Shown here piece after piece: positions 8,422 to 16,156 of a stretch of DNA of 34,975 nt (positions are counted from its first letter, which is position 1; every line of letters starts with the position of its first letter). Both the position numbers and the translations under genes were made by a program. Origin of the DNA: Thalassovita sp. (GTDB lineage Bacteria; Bacteroidota; Bacteroidia; Cytophagales; Flammeovirgaceae); the NCBI GenBank assembly GCA_002729595.1, contig PBYL01000321.1, positions 1-34,975 on the forward strand, given 5' to 3'. A model generated the notes under the pieces. That model was not told where the DNA came from and did no database searches. It saw nothing but the letters and a program-made list of their open reading frames with translations.

Positions 8422-9147
8422 CTATTTTTTGAATCTATATAGAAAAGGTGCTTTGTTAGCGGCTCCGGTAAACTTTTTCTCTAATCGTTCAAGCACATCT
8501 AAATCAAGCATCTTTTTCTGAAAATTATTTCGCCTAAAGGGTTTATCAAAAACTACTTCATACAGTTTTTGCAGCTCTTTCATTGTAAACTTTTCTGGTA
8601 ACAGGTTAAACCAAATCAGTTTGTGGTCGAAATTGATGCGCAACATTTCTAAAGCTTGTTGCACTTGTTGGTTATGATCTAAAATCATCTCAGGAATATC
8701 ATGCACATCGTACCAATCTATAGATTCATCTAGCTCAGTAGTTCTCGGATTTACTTTATTAATATCAACCAAAGCATAGTAACCAATTGACACAAATCTT
8801 TTGGTGATCCAATCGTAATCATCTTTTTCTATAAAGATTTCTCCGAATTTTTCCTGATTCAAATCGACCATCTTCTTAAAAAATGCTCTATTTGTTCTTT
8901 GCGCATCACCAAAAACCCTAAACTGATCTAAAAAAACTTCTTTCAAGCCTGCCCTTTCTTCGAGTATGCGTTGCGCCGCCTGATCGATACTTTCGTGTTG
9001 AAAAATGAAACCACTTGGCAAAGCCCAGAAATCTCCTATCAAGTTTAACTTAGGAATTAAAACTTGTAAGTTGCCGTCTTTGTAACCGAAAATTACACAA
9101 TCTATCGAAAGCTGTTGGATAAAATTCTGTTGGCTTATTGCTCTCAT
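8422..9147 (-). CDS. NUDIX-fold transcriptional regulator (NrtR/AraR type) with degenerate Nudix box
   Basis: This 241-residue protein has an N-terminal NUDIX domain (about 12-150) and a C-terminal winged-helix region (about 170-241, with FTMKELQKLYEVVFDKPF and RRNNFQKKML). This two-part build is that of NrtR-like repressors, which use a NUDIX fold to sense ADP-ribose-type ligands or, in the Bacteroides AraR branch, a sugar. Residues 46-68 align with the Nudix box, but two positions that are Glu in the signature are Ile61 and Arg65, so hydrolase activity is probably lost and the fold acts as a sensor. The gene is divergent from the ThuA/dehydrogenase gene, with a perfect inverted repeat between them. 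The ligand is unknown; a sugar or sugar acid would fit the neighbour. Confidence 0.85.
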   Translation of the reverse strand: MRAISQQNFIQQLSIDCVIFGYKDGNLQVLIPKLNLIGDFWALPSGFIFQHESIDQAAQRILEERAGLKEVFLDQFRVFGDAQRTNRAFFKKMVDLNQEKFGEIFIEKDDYDWITKRFVSIGYYALVDINKVNPRTTELDESIDWYDVHDIPEMILDHNQQVQQALEMLRINFDHKLIWFNLLPEKFTMKELQKLYEVVFDKPFRRNNFQKKMLDLDVLERLEKKFTGAANKAPFLYRFKK

Positions 9148-9243
9148 ACACTATCATGCTATATGGAAATTATTAGGGTTTCCATGTTATAGATATTCTC
9201 TTGCTGAATTTTAGATTTACCAGTTTGCCAAAGGTATAAAAAA

Positions 9244-9270
9244 TTTATTGTCTTTTTTTTAGACAATAAA
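9244..9270. promoter_or_regulatory. Perfect 10-bp inverted repeat, probable operator of the NUDIX regulator
   Basis: TTTATTGTCT (9244-9253) and AGACAATAAA (9261-9270) are exact reverse complements separated by seven T. The site lies in the 163-bp gap between the divergent NUDIX regulator and ThuA/dehydrogenase genes and covers the place where the -33 element of the latter would sit. Binding there would block transcription. It is not a terminator: no gene ends here. Confidence 0.65.
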
Positions 9271-9280
9271 AAATAATGCA

Positions 9281-9288
9281 TACATTTG
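9281..9288 (+). promoter_or_regulatory. Bacteroidota -7 promoter box for the ThuA/dehydrogenase gene
   Basis: TACATTTG matches the Bacteroidota -7 consensus TAnnTTTG exactly and lies 22 bp before the ATG. The -33 position falls in a T-run inside the inverted repeat, with no clear TTG at standard spacing, so the promoter may be weak or regulated. Confidence 0.6.
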
Positions 9289-9310
9289 TTATAATTCACT
9301 AACTATAAAT

Positions 9311-12300
9311 ATGAAAATGATTTCACTTCGAACTCCCTATTTACTCGTAGGCTTTCTCCTATTATGTTTCTCGTGCACTAAACAGCAAGTTCATAAAAAC
9401 ATCTTGGTTTTTAGTAAGACAGAAGGCTTTAGACATGCATCTATTGAAGCTGGTCAAGAAGCCCTTAAAAAAATGGCTCAAGAAAAAGGCTTTGATGTGA
9501 GCTTTACCGAAGATGCCACTCAGTTTACTGAAAATAATCTCAAAAAATACAATACAATTGTTTTCCTAAATACCACAGGAGACATTTTAAACGATGAGCA
9601 ACAAGTCTCTTTTGAAAGATACATACAAGCAGGTGGTGGTTATGTCGGAATCCACTCTGCAACAGATACAGAATACGATTGGCCTTGGTATGGAGCGTTG
9701 GCTGGTGCTTATTTTCTAGACCACCCGAGTGACCCAAGTAATGTGCAGAAAGGTAAATTTATGGTTACAGAAACCAACTGGGCCACAGAAGGTATGCCTA
9801 AAGAATTTGAGCGTACCGATGAATTTTACAGCTACAAAAACATCTCTCCGAAAATAAATGTAGTAGTTGAGCTTGATAACGAAAGCTATATCGGTGGTAA
9901 CAATCCAGGATTTCACCCAATGAGTTGGTATCAAGAATTTGATGGTGGTCGTGCTTTCTATACTGGCATGGGGCACACAGATGAAACATTTTCAGAAAAA
10001 TTGTTTTTAGATCACCTTTGGGCAGGTATCAATTATACTTCAGGTGGAGATGCTCCTAAACCTTTAGATTTTAGCAAAGCCAAACCAGAAGAGAATCGCT
10101 TTACAAAAGTGGTTTTAAAAGAAAAGCTCGACGAACCAATGGAGCTTACTATTCTCGATGACGAAAGAGTACTTTTCATTCAGCGTAAAGGTGAAGTGTT
10201 ATTATATAACATTAAAACTGAAGAGCTTAAAACGATAGCTAAAATCCCAGTAAGCTTAAAATATGTAAGTAAAGAGGGTAAAGAATCTACCGCAGAAGAT
10301 GGACTTCTAGGTTTGAATAAAGACCCTAACTTTGCCCAAAACCATTGGATATATCTCTACTATTCTCCTGTAGAAGAGTCTATGAACGTTTTAGCTCGTT
10401 TCGAGATGGATGGCGATGAGTTACTGCTAGATACCAAAAAAGTAATACTTGAAATACCTACACAAAGAGAAGAATGCTGCCATACAGGTGGTTCAATTGC
10501 GTGGGATAACGAAGGGAATCTTTATTTATCAACTGGTGATAATACCAATCCGCATGGTTCTAGTGGCTATAGCCCAAGCGATGAGCGTGATGGTAGAAGT
10601 GCTTGGGATGCGCAAAAGTCATCAGCCAATACCAACGATTTAAGAGGTAAAATTTTAAGAATTACGCCACAAGCTGATGGTACTTACAAAATACCAGAAG
10701 GCAACCTTTTCCCTGCAGGCACAGACAAAACACGCCCAGAAATTTATACCATGGGACACAGAAATCCATTTAGAATTTCTATTGACCAACATACAGGTTA
10801 TTTATATTGGGGTGATGTAGGCCCGGATGCTTCTAAACCTGATTCGACTCGCGGACCTGCTGGCCACGACGAAGTAGGACAAGCAAAAAAAGCAGGTAAC
10901 TTTGGTTGGCCTCATTTTGTGGGTAATAACATCGCTTACCATAAATACGATTTTGCAAATGAGGTTTCTTTGCCAAAATGGGATCCTAAAGCTCCAATAA
11001 ACACGTCTCCTAATAACACTGGCCTAGAAAAACTGCCACCAGCACAAGAAGCATTTATTTGGTATCCTTATGCTGAGTCTGAGGTATTCCCATTGGTTGG
11101 TGCAGGAGGTAGAAATGCCATGGCTGGGCCGGTTTATTATTCAGGAGATTTTAAAAATGCAGAAAGAGCTTTCCCTAGTTATTACGATGGCAAATTGTTA
11201 GCCTACGAGTGGATGCGTGGCTGGATAATGTCTGTTACTATGGATGAAGAAGGCAACTTAGCTTCTATGGAGCGCTTTATGCCAAGCTATCGCTTTAGCA
11301 ATCCGATGGATATGGAATTCCATGTAAATGGAGACTTGTATATGCTCGAATATGGCTCTGGTTGGTTTACACAAAATGATGATGCTCGCCTAATCAGAAT
11401 TGAATACAATGGAGGCAATCGTAAACCACAAATTAAAATGATCGCTAGCCAAATGGGAGGTTCTGTACCGTTCGATTTAAAACTGAGTGCAGCAGGTACA
11501 ACCGATGCAGATGCGGATGAATTGAAATATACTTGGAAAGTTACTTCTGACAACAATTTCTCAGAAACCATCAATACACAAGATGCTAATTTGAATTTAA
11601 ATGACATTGGCGTTTACAATGTTACTTTAACTGTAGATGATGGCAATGGTGGTGTAAATTCTCAAAGTATGGAAATAGTTGCTGGTAACGAGCCGCCAGT
11701 ATTAACACTAGATATGCCAAATAGCAATAAGTCTTTCTATGTTCCTAATGCTTCTGTAGCTTACGATATTAAAGTAAATGATAAAGAAGATGGAAGTTTG
11801 GAAAGCGGAATTAATCCTGAAGAAGTTTCTGTTTCTATCGACTACCTTGCTGAAGGTTTCGATCAAATTGCCATTGCTCAAGGGCACCGTTCTGCTGATG
11901 AATCTGCACAATTTGTTACCGGTAAAAAATTAATTGATGGTAGCGATTGTATGGCTTGCCACAAACAAAAAGAAAAATCTATTGGCCCATCTTATATGGA
12001 TGTAGCGCTTAAATACAAAGAAGATGGAAATGCTGTAGAGTATTTGAGCAAGAAAATTATTTCTGGTGGTGGTGGTGTTTGGGGTGAAACTGCCATGGCT
12101 GCTCACCCTCAACTTTCTGCCGAAGAGGCATCTGACATAGCGAAATACATTCTTAGTCTTTCTAATCAGAAAAAGGATGAAAATGCACTACCGACTAAAG
12201 GTAGTTTTGTTGCCAAAATACCAGAAGGTGATAAAGGAATTGGTATTTATATAGTACGTGCTGCTTATCAAGATCAAGGCGCCAACAATATGCCTCCACT

Positions 12301-12802
12301 CATGGCAGAAAAAACATTTGTTCTAAGATCGTCTAAAGTAGATGTCCATACTTTTGATGAATATGTAGATATCAACAAAATGTCTTTCGGTGGAAATAAT
12401 TTAGCAATACCTACAAAGTCTGGCTCATATTTGTCCATAAAACAGATTGATTTATCTGGTTTAGCTTCTGTACAATTTGCAGCGGCAGCACCAAAAGCTC
12501 AATTAAATGCTGCAGGTGGTAAAGTTGAGTTGCATTTAGGAAGTCCTGATGGAACATTAATTGGCGAGTCTAAATTCTTAGAAGCATCAGATAAGCAAGG
12601 GTTTGCACCTGATATTTTTAATGCTCCTATTAATTTACCTGCTGACTACGATGGTTCGCTCAAAGACCTTTACATAGTTTTTGTGAATGATACACCAGAT
12701 AATGCAAATTCATTAATGGTTGTAATGGGTATTGAATTTAAGATGTCTGATGGAAGTAAAGAGATCGTTGAAGCATCTAATCCAAAAGGAAATAAGTTAT
12801 AG
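9311..12802 (+). CDS. Fusion lipoprotein: ThuA, PQQ-type sugar dehydrogenase, PKD, cytochrome c, C-terminal beta-sandwich
   Basis: This 1163-residue protein opens with a lipoprotein signal (LLLCFSC, lipidated Cys22). A ThuA domain (about 30-240, with FSKTEGFRHASI, GIHSATDTEYDW and GMGHTDETF) comes first. A glucose/sorbosone dehydrogenase beta-propeller (about 255-700) contains CCHTGGS, STGDN, LRGKILRI and HRNPFRI. A PKD domain (about 703-795) precedes a cytochrome c domain with haem motif CMACH (880-884) and a likely axial Met near 929. The tail (about 1020-1150) is a jelly-roll-like, possibly carbohydrate-binding, module. It probably oxidises a sugar outside the cytoplasm and passes electrons to its own haem. 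ThuA is linked to 3-keto-sugar metabolism in rhizobia, and its role in this fusion is not known. A strong terminator follows, so it is monocistronic. Confidence 0.92.
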   Translation: MKMISLRTPYLLVGFLLLCFSCTKQQVHKNILVFSKTEGFRHASIEAGQEALKKMAQEKGFDVSFTEDATQFTENNLKKYNTIVFLNTTGDILNDEQQVSFERYIQAGGGYVGIHSATDTEYDWPWYGALAGAYFLDHPSDPSNVQKGKFMVTETNWATEGMPKEFERTDEFYSYKNISPKINVVVELDNESYIGGNNPGFHPMSWYQEFDGGRAFYTGMGHTDETFSEKLFLDHLWAGINYTSGGDAPKPLDFSKAKPEENRFTKVVLKEKLDEPMELTILDDERVLFIQRKGEVLLYNIKTEELKTIAKIPVSLKYVSKEGKESTAEDGLLGLNKDPNFAQNHWIYLYYSPVEESMNVLARFEMDGDELLLDTKKVILEIPTQREECCHTGGSIAWDNEGNLYLSTGDNTNPHGSSGYSPSDERDGRSAWDAQKSSANTNDLRGKILRITPQADGTYKIPEGNLFPAGTDKTRPEIYTMGHRNPFRISIDQHTGYLYWGDVGPDASKPDSTRGPAGHDEVGQAKKAGNFGWPHFVGNNIAYHKYDFANEVSLPKWDPKAPINTSPNNTGLEKLPPAQEAFIWYPYAESEVFPLVGAGGRNAMAGPVYYSGDFKNAERAFPSYYDGKLLAYEWMRGWIMSVTMDEEGNLASMERFMPSYRFSNPMDMEFHVNGDLYMLEYGSGWFTQNDDARLIRIEYNGGNRKPQIKMIASQMGGSVPFDLKLSAAGTTDADADELKYTWKVTSDNNFSETINTQDANLNLNDIGVYNVTLTVDDGNGGVNSQSMEIVAGNEPPVLTLDMPNSNKSFYVPNASVAYDIKVNDKEDGSLESGINPEEVSVSIDYLAEGFDQIAIAQGHRSADESAQFVTGKKLIDGSDCMACHKQKEKSIGPSYMDVALKYKEDGNAVEYLSKKIISGGGGVWGETAMAAHPQLSAEEASDIAKYILSLSNQKKDENALPTKGSFVAKIPEGDKGIGIYIVRAAYQDQGANNMPPLMAEKTFVLRSSKVDVHTFDEYVDINKMSFGGNNLAIPTKSGSYLSIKQIDLSGLASVQFAAAAPKAQLNAAGGKVELHLGSPDGTLIGESKFLEASDKQGFAPDIFNAPINLPADYDGSLKDLYIVFVNDTPDNANSLMVVMGIEFKMSDGSKEIVEASNPKGNKL

Positions 12803-12830
12803 AATAATAATCATTTTTATAGAAGAGGTT

Positions 12831-12864
12831 AAAGCAAATGCCAGCAATGGTGTTTGCTTTTTTT
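12831..12864 (+). terminator. Rho-independent terminator of the ThuA/dehydrogenase gene
   Basis: The stem AAAGCAAATGCC/GGTGTTTGCTTT (12 pairs, two of them G-U; loop AGCAAT) runs into seven T. It begins 29 bp after the stop codon. Confidence 0.88.
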
Positions 12865-13003
12865 ATTGATTAACTTGAATAATGATTCGTTAATCCATCA
12901 ATATTTATAATTTTGAGAAATAAGTAATTTACAGATTATAAATCAACTCAATAATTGATAAATAAAATTATATAACGCGTAATAAACATTTTAAACAGGT
13001 TTT

Positions 13004-13456
13004 ATGACATATGAATTGTATAGTAGTGAAGCATTTAAATCAAAACTTAGCAAATGCAAGATATTCAAATTGAAATACCCGAAGGGAGGTCATTACAACG
13101 ATGGATTTGAGCTAAATGGAGAAATTAAAAGAGCTTCAGCCAATGAACTTTTGAGTTTACTTGACGACTTGGGAGTTAAGTATGTAATTCATGATACTGA
13201 ACCTATTCTCGAAAAAGATAAACATGGACTTAGAATAAATTGGTGCCGACCAATTGAATTAAACAATCAGAAAATGTGGTTAGAGCTAAATAACTGGTGC
13301 AATTGTTTCGGCTTTAAAACATTCATCCATATAAACCCAACTAATTATTCGATTACCTTCAATTTCAACTCTGAAAGCTGGTACAATGTAAAATTAGAAG
13401 ATGTAGAAAGGGCTTTATTATTCGAAAAGGAATTAGAAAAAAGGAATCTTCTTTAG
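13004..13456 (+). CDS. Hypothetical protein, 150 residues
   Basis: Not recognised. The protein is soluble, without signal peptide or membrane segment, and has a mixed alpha/beta look. It has a conspicuous Trp/Cys-rich stretch in its second half: INWCRPIELNNQKMWLELNNW, then CNCFGFKTF. The motif RASANELLSLLDDLGVKYVIHD reads as a helix followed by a strand. It ends with a charged helix. The ATG at 13004 is preceded by an AT-rich leader with no rival start. It stands alone between the terminator of the previous gene and a 151-bp gap before the next. Codon use is like that of the neighbours. Function unknown. Confidence 0.7.
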   Translation: MTYELYSSEAFKSKLSKCKIFKLKYPKGGHYNDGFELNGEIKRASANELLSLLDDLGVKYVIHDTEPILEKDKHGLRINWCRPIELNNQKMWLELNNWCNCFGFKTFIHINPTNYSITFNFNSESWYNVKLEDVERALLFEKELEKRNLL

Positions 13457-13607
13457 ACATAAAACTATGATTATAGAATGAATATAAGGTCTATACATCA
13501 TGAAATAGCCACATTTCATCAATCCCTCAGATAATTTAAGTATAGTTCAATCGGTATATTGACTCAAGAGCTATATTTGAAAACAAAGATTAAGATTGAC
13601 AATCAGC

Positions 13608-14075
13608 ATGAAATTTTTCAAATGGATCAACGACTATTTTTTTAGTGTTAAATTAAATGTAGACATAGATTTAAATGGTGAGTGGGAAGGCTTTTTTAAG
13701 TACAGTCAGTATGCACATCATTTGCTTCAGCAAAGACAGTTCGATTTCACTTTAACCTTAACTGAAGAAAATGGAGATATTGCTGGTAATTTCATTGAAG
13801 AGATAATTGAAGGAGAAGTGGACGATCAAATACCTTGTTATGGCTTAATAAAAGGGCGAAAAATAGAATTCCACAAAATTTATAACTCTTGCTATGTTTT
13901 TAGAGAAGATGGCAAAGTATATAAAGAAATTACCTACAGCCCTCCTTTGGTAAAACACTATGGCCATTACTACCCAAATGAAGAAAAATTTTTTGGTGAT
14001 TGGAGCATGAAATACGAAATCGAAGATAAACGCTACTATGTTTCTGGTTATTGGGAAATGAGTAAAAGAGGATAG
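13608..14075 (+). CDS. Hypothetical protein with lipocalin-like beta-barrel pattern, 155 residues
   Basis: Not recognised. I place the start at the ATG at 13608 (MKFFKWINDYFFS); the frame is open four codons further upstream only through a TTG. After an amphipathic, possibly membrane-touching N-terminus come repeated beta-strands: LNGEWEGFFKYS, FDFTLTLTEENGDIAGNF, YGLIKGRKIEFHKIY, FFGDWSMKYEIEDKRYYVSGYWEM. The GEW/GDW/GYW turns and alternating pattern are typical of small lipocalin-like barrels that gauge or bind a ligand, but no specific family is claimed. The next gene starts 45 bp later, so the two may be cotranscribed. Confidence 0.68.
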   Translation: MKFFKWINDYFFSVKLNVDIDLNGEWEGFFKYSQYAHHLLQQRQFDFTLTLTEENGDIAGNFIEEIIEGEVDDQIPCYGLIKGRKIEFHKIYNSCYVFREDGKVYKEITYSPPLVKHYGHYYPNEEKFFGDWSMKYEIEDKRYYVSGYWEMSKRG

Positions 14076-14120
14076 CAGCAACATTAATTAAATAACGCTA
14101 ACAAGCATATTAACACAAAC

Positions 14121-15005
14121 ATGATTTACATACTGCCAATAATAATTATCAGCATATTTAGCTTTGTATGGTTTAGAAAAAAAGCTACTCCAAATTGGAA
14201 AACACCCATAGAACCTTTTCCTGATGAGTGGAGAATTATTTTGCATAAAGAAGTTACTTTTTACAATGCACTTTCTGATGAAGAGCAAAAGAAATTTGAA
14301 TACAAAATTCAAGAATTTTTACTGAATTGTAGAATCACGGGCATCGATACTACAGTTGATACCACCGATAAATTATTAATCGCTTCTAGTGCCATTATTC
14401 CCATTTTCGCTTTTGATAATTGGCGATATACCAACCTGAAAGAGGTGCTGCTCTACCCTACTTCATTCAATAAACAGTTTGAAACTGATGGTGAAGACAG
14501 AAGAATTTTAGGCATGGTTGGCACTGGTTATATGGAAGGCAAAATGATTTTGTCTCAACAAGCATTAAAGTACGGTTTCAAAAACGAAACAGACAAGAAA
14601 AATACAGCCATCCATGAGTTTGTCCATTTAATAGATAAAGCAGATGGTGTAATTGATGGTATACCTTCTTTGCTTTTAGAAAAGCAATATACAATTCCTT
14701 GGCTAGACCTCATTAATAAAAGCATTGATGAAATCTACGCAGGAAAATCAGATATAAATCCGTATGGTGGTACAAATAGAGCAGAGTTTTTCTCGGTTAT
14801 TAGCGAGTATTTCTTTGAGCGACCAAAACTTTTAGAAAGAAAACATCCAGAATTATTCACGCTCCTCGAAAAAATCTTTAAGCAGGATATGACAGCCAGA
14901 CAACTCAAAAAATTAATAATTAGCCGTAATAGCCCTTGCCCATGCGACAGTGGTGAGAAGTTCAAAGACTGCTGTGGCAAAGTGCATTATCATAAAAAAC
15001 ACTAA
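14121..15005 (+). CDS. mtfA: MtfA-type zinc metallopeptidase with C-terminal SEC-C motif
   Basis: This 294-residue protein has an N-terminal transmembrane helix (2-18) and an M90/MtfA peptidase body. The zinc motif HEFVH is at 165-169, and Glu222 in NRAEFFSVISEYFFERP is the probable third ligand. Residues 270-286 form a SEC-C zinc-binding motif (SPCPCDSG then DCCG), the type found at the end of SecA. In E. coli MtfA is a cytoplasmic peptidase that interacts with the glucose repressor Mlc. No Mlc-like gene is in this window, and the SEC-C tail may recruit the enzyme to ribosomes or nascent proteins, which is inference. The gene converges on the HD-Pnk gene, whose stop is 20 bp away. Confidence 0.88.
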   Translation: MIYILPIIIISIFSFVWFRKKATPNWKTPIEPFPDEWRIILHKEVTFYNALSDEEQKKFEYKIQEFLLNCRITGIDTTVDTTDKLLIASSAIIPIFAFDNWRYTNLKEVLLYPTSFNKQFETDGEDRRILGMVGTGYMEGKMILSQQALKYGFKNETDKKNTAIHEFVHLIDKADGVIDGIPSLLLEKQYTIPWLDLINKSIDEIYAGKSDINPYGGTNRAEFFSVISEYFFERPKLLERKHPELFTLLEKIFKQDMTARQLKKLIISRNSPCPCDSGEKFKDCCGKVHYHKKH

Positions 15006-15025
15006 GCTTACAATTTGAAGTAATT

Positions 15026-16156
15026 TTACCTAACCTCAAACCGTAGCTCATGCGCTTCTCTCGGTGTGGGTATTTCCAAACCGTTTAACATTTTCTCAAT
15101 TACTTTTTCAGGCACTTTGTATTTTCTATTGTGATTTTGAGAAAGTAATTGTTTATAAGGCACTTCAACATAAATAATCTTTATTCTGCCACCATACTCA
15201 GCAAATAAAGAAATCCATTTACCTCTTCTATCTGTAGTGAGATTGGTCGCATTAAACACAAAAGACTTTCTAGCTCGCATATACTCTTTTGCCCTCTCCT
15301 TTCCAATTTGAATCACCTCACCATTTTTCTTTTTATCTGTTGGGTCGATATTATATTCTCTTCTTATTTCGTCTAGAGACAAAACTGGTAGACCTTTTAA
15401 GTTTTGGTTTACATAGGTGTCTTTACCGCTACCAGGTAAGGCACTCATCACGTAAACATCAAACTTTAGATCATCAAAAGGCACATAATCTGGTGATGTA
15501 TTTGCCTTATTCAAATACCAAAATCTGCTATAATTAGACTCAAATTTTCGGGCTGTACCAAAGCAATTATGCTCTTTGCAAAGTTCGATAAACAAATCAA
15601 TGCGGAGCAAAATTTCTTTCTGGTCTGCACAAATTCTACCCAGTACATCGGCTTTGGCTAAAATTGAAAGAAGCTTGGTATTCACAACCAAACTGGCACT
15701 AATTACCTCTTTTGTCGGATCAGATTTCTCGATCGCCCATAGAGGCAAGCCATGAAGCCTAACCAGTTTCGTAATTTGTTCTCTAATATGAAAAGACGTA
15801 ATTATATCTTTATACAAGATTGTTCTGGCAGTAAATTCTCCCTTTTTTGCATGCTTTGGCGAAACGATTCTTTCTTTACCATCAATTATTTCGGTGGTGG
15901 TTGTGGAGCGTTTTTCTATATCATGAAACATCGCAGAAGCAAACAAAATATGTTTCTCTTGCTCATCCAACTCTTGAAATTCTGGTAAATTAAGCATCGC
16001 CTCCACAACCATCTTGGTATGGGTAAAAACATCTCCTTCAGCATGCCAAATGGCATCTTGAGGCACTCCCTGCATATCTCTAAACCAATCAAACTGAGCT
16101 TCTAACGCACTCCAATTTATCGGCATATTTATTTCATATATTGGAAACTTCCACAT
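15026..16156 (-). CDS. HD-Pnk: HD-domain phosphoesterase fused to polynucleotide 5'-kinase (RNA end healing)
   Basis: This 376-residue cytoplasmic enzyme has an N-terminal HD metal phosphohydrolase domain (His38, His46, His78-Asp79, downstream Asp170 in AKAD) and a C-terminal P-loop kinase. The kinase carries Walker A PGSGKDT (241-247), DEIRREY (262-268) and NATNLTTDRRGKW (302-314), the pattern of T4 polynucleotide kinase. The same domain order was characterised biochemically as Runella slithyformis HD-Pnk: the HD part removes 2',3'-cyclic phosphate or 3'-phosphate ends and the kinase phosphorylates 5'-OH ends. Its ATG overlaps the stop of the upstream RNA ligase gene (TAATG), so the two are translationally coupled. 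Codon 11 is another ATG and could be the true start. Confidence 0.9.
   Translation of the reverse strand: MWKFPIYEINMPINWSALEAQFDWFRDMQGVPQDAIWHAEGDVFTHTKMVVEAMLNLPEFQELDEQEKHILFASAMFHDIEKRSTTTTEIIDGKERIVSPKHAKKGEFTARTILYKDIITSFHIREQITKLVRLHGLPLWAIEKSDPTKEVISASLVVNTKLLSILAKADVLGRICADQKEILLRIDLFIELCKEHNCFGTARKFESNYSRFWYLNKANTSPDYVPFDDLKFDVYVMSALPGSGKDTYVNQNLKGLPVLSLDEIRREYNIDPTDKKKNGEVIQIGKERAKEYMRARKSFVFNATNLTTDRRGKWISLFAEYGGRIKIIYVEVPYKQLLSQNHNRKYKVPEKVIEKMLNGLEIPTPREAHELRFEVR

Noticed and set aside
9244..9270. Inverted repeat with T-run taken as a terminator
   Set aside because: No gene ends here; both flanking genes start and point away. An operator is the better reading.
13596..13607. 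TTG start for the lipocalin-like protein
   Set aside because: The ATG four codons later is the simpler choice and keeps the hydrophobic N-terminus.
15026..16156. Reading HD-Pnk as an HD-GYP or (p)ppGpp hydrolase enzyme
   Set aside because: No GYP motif or synthetase domain; the fused T4-Pnk-like kinase and coupled RNA ligase fit end healing much better.
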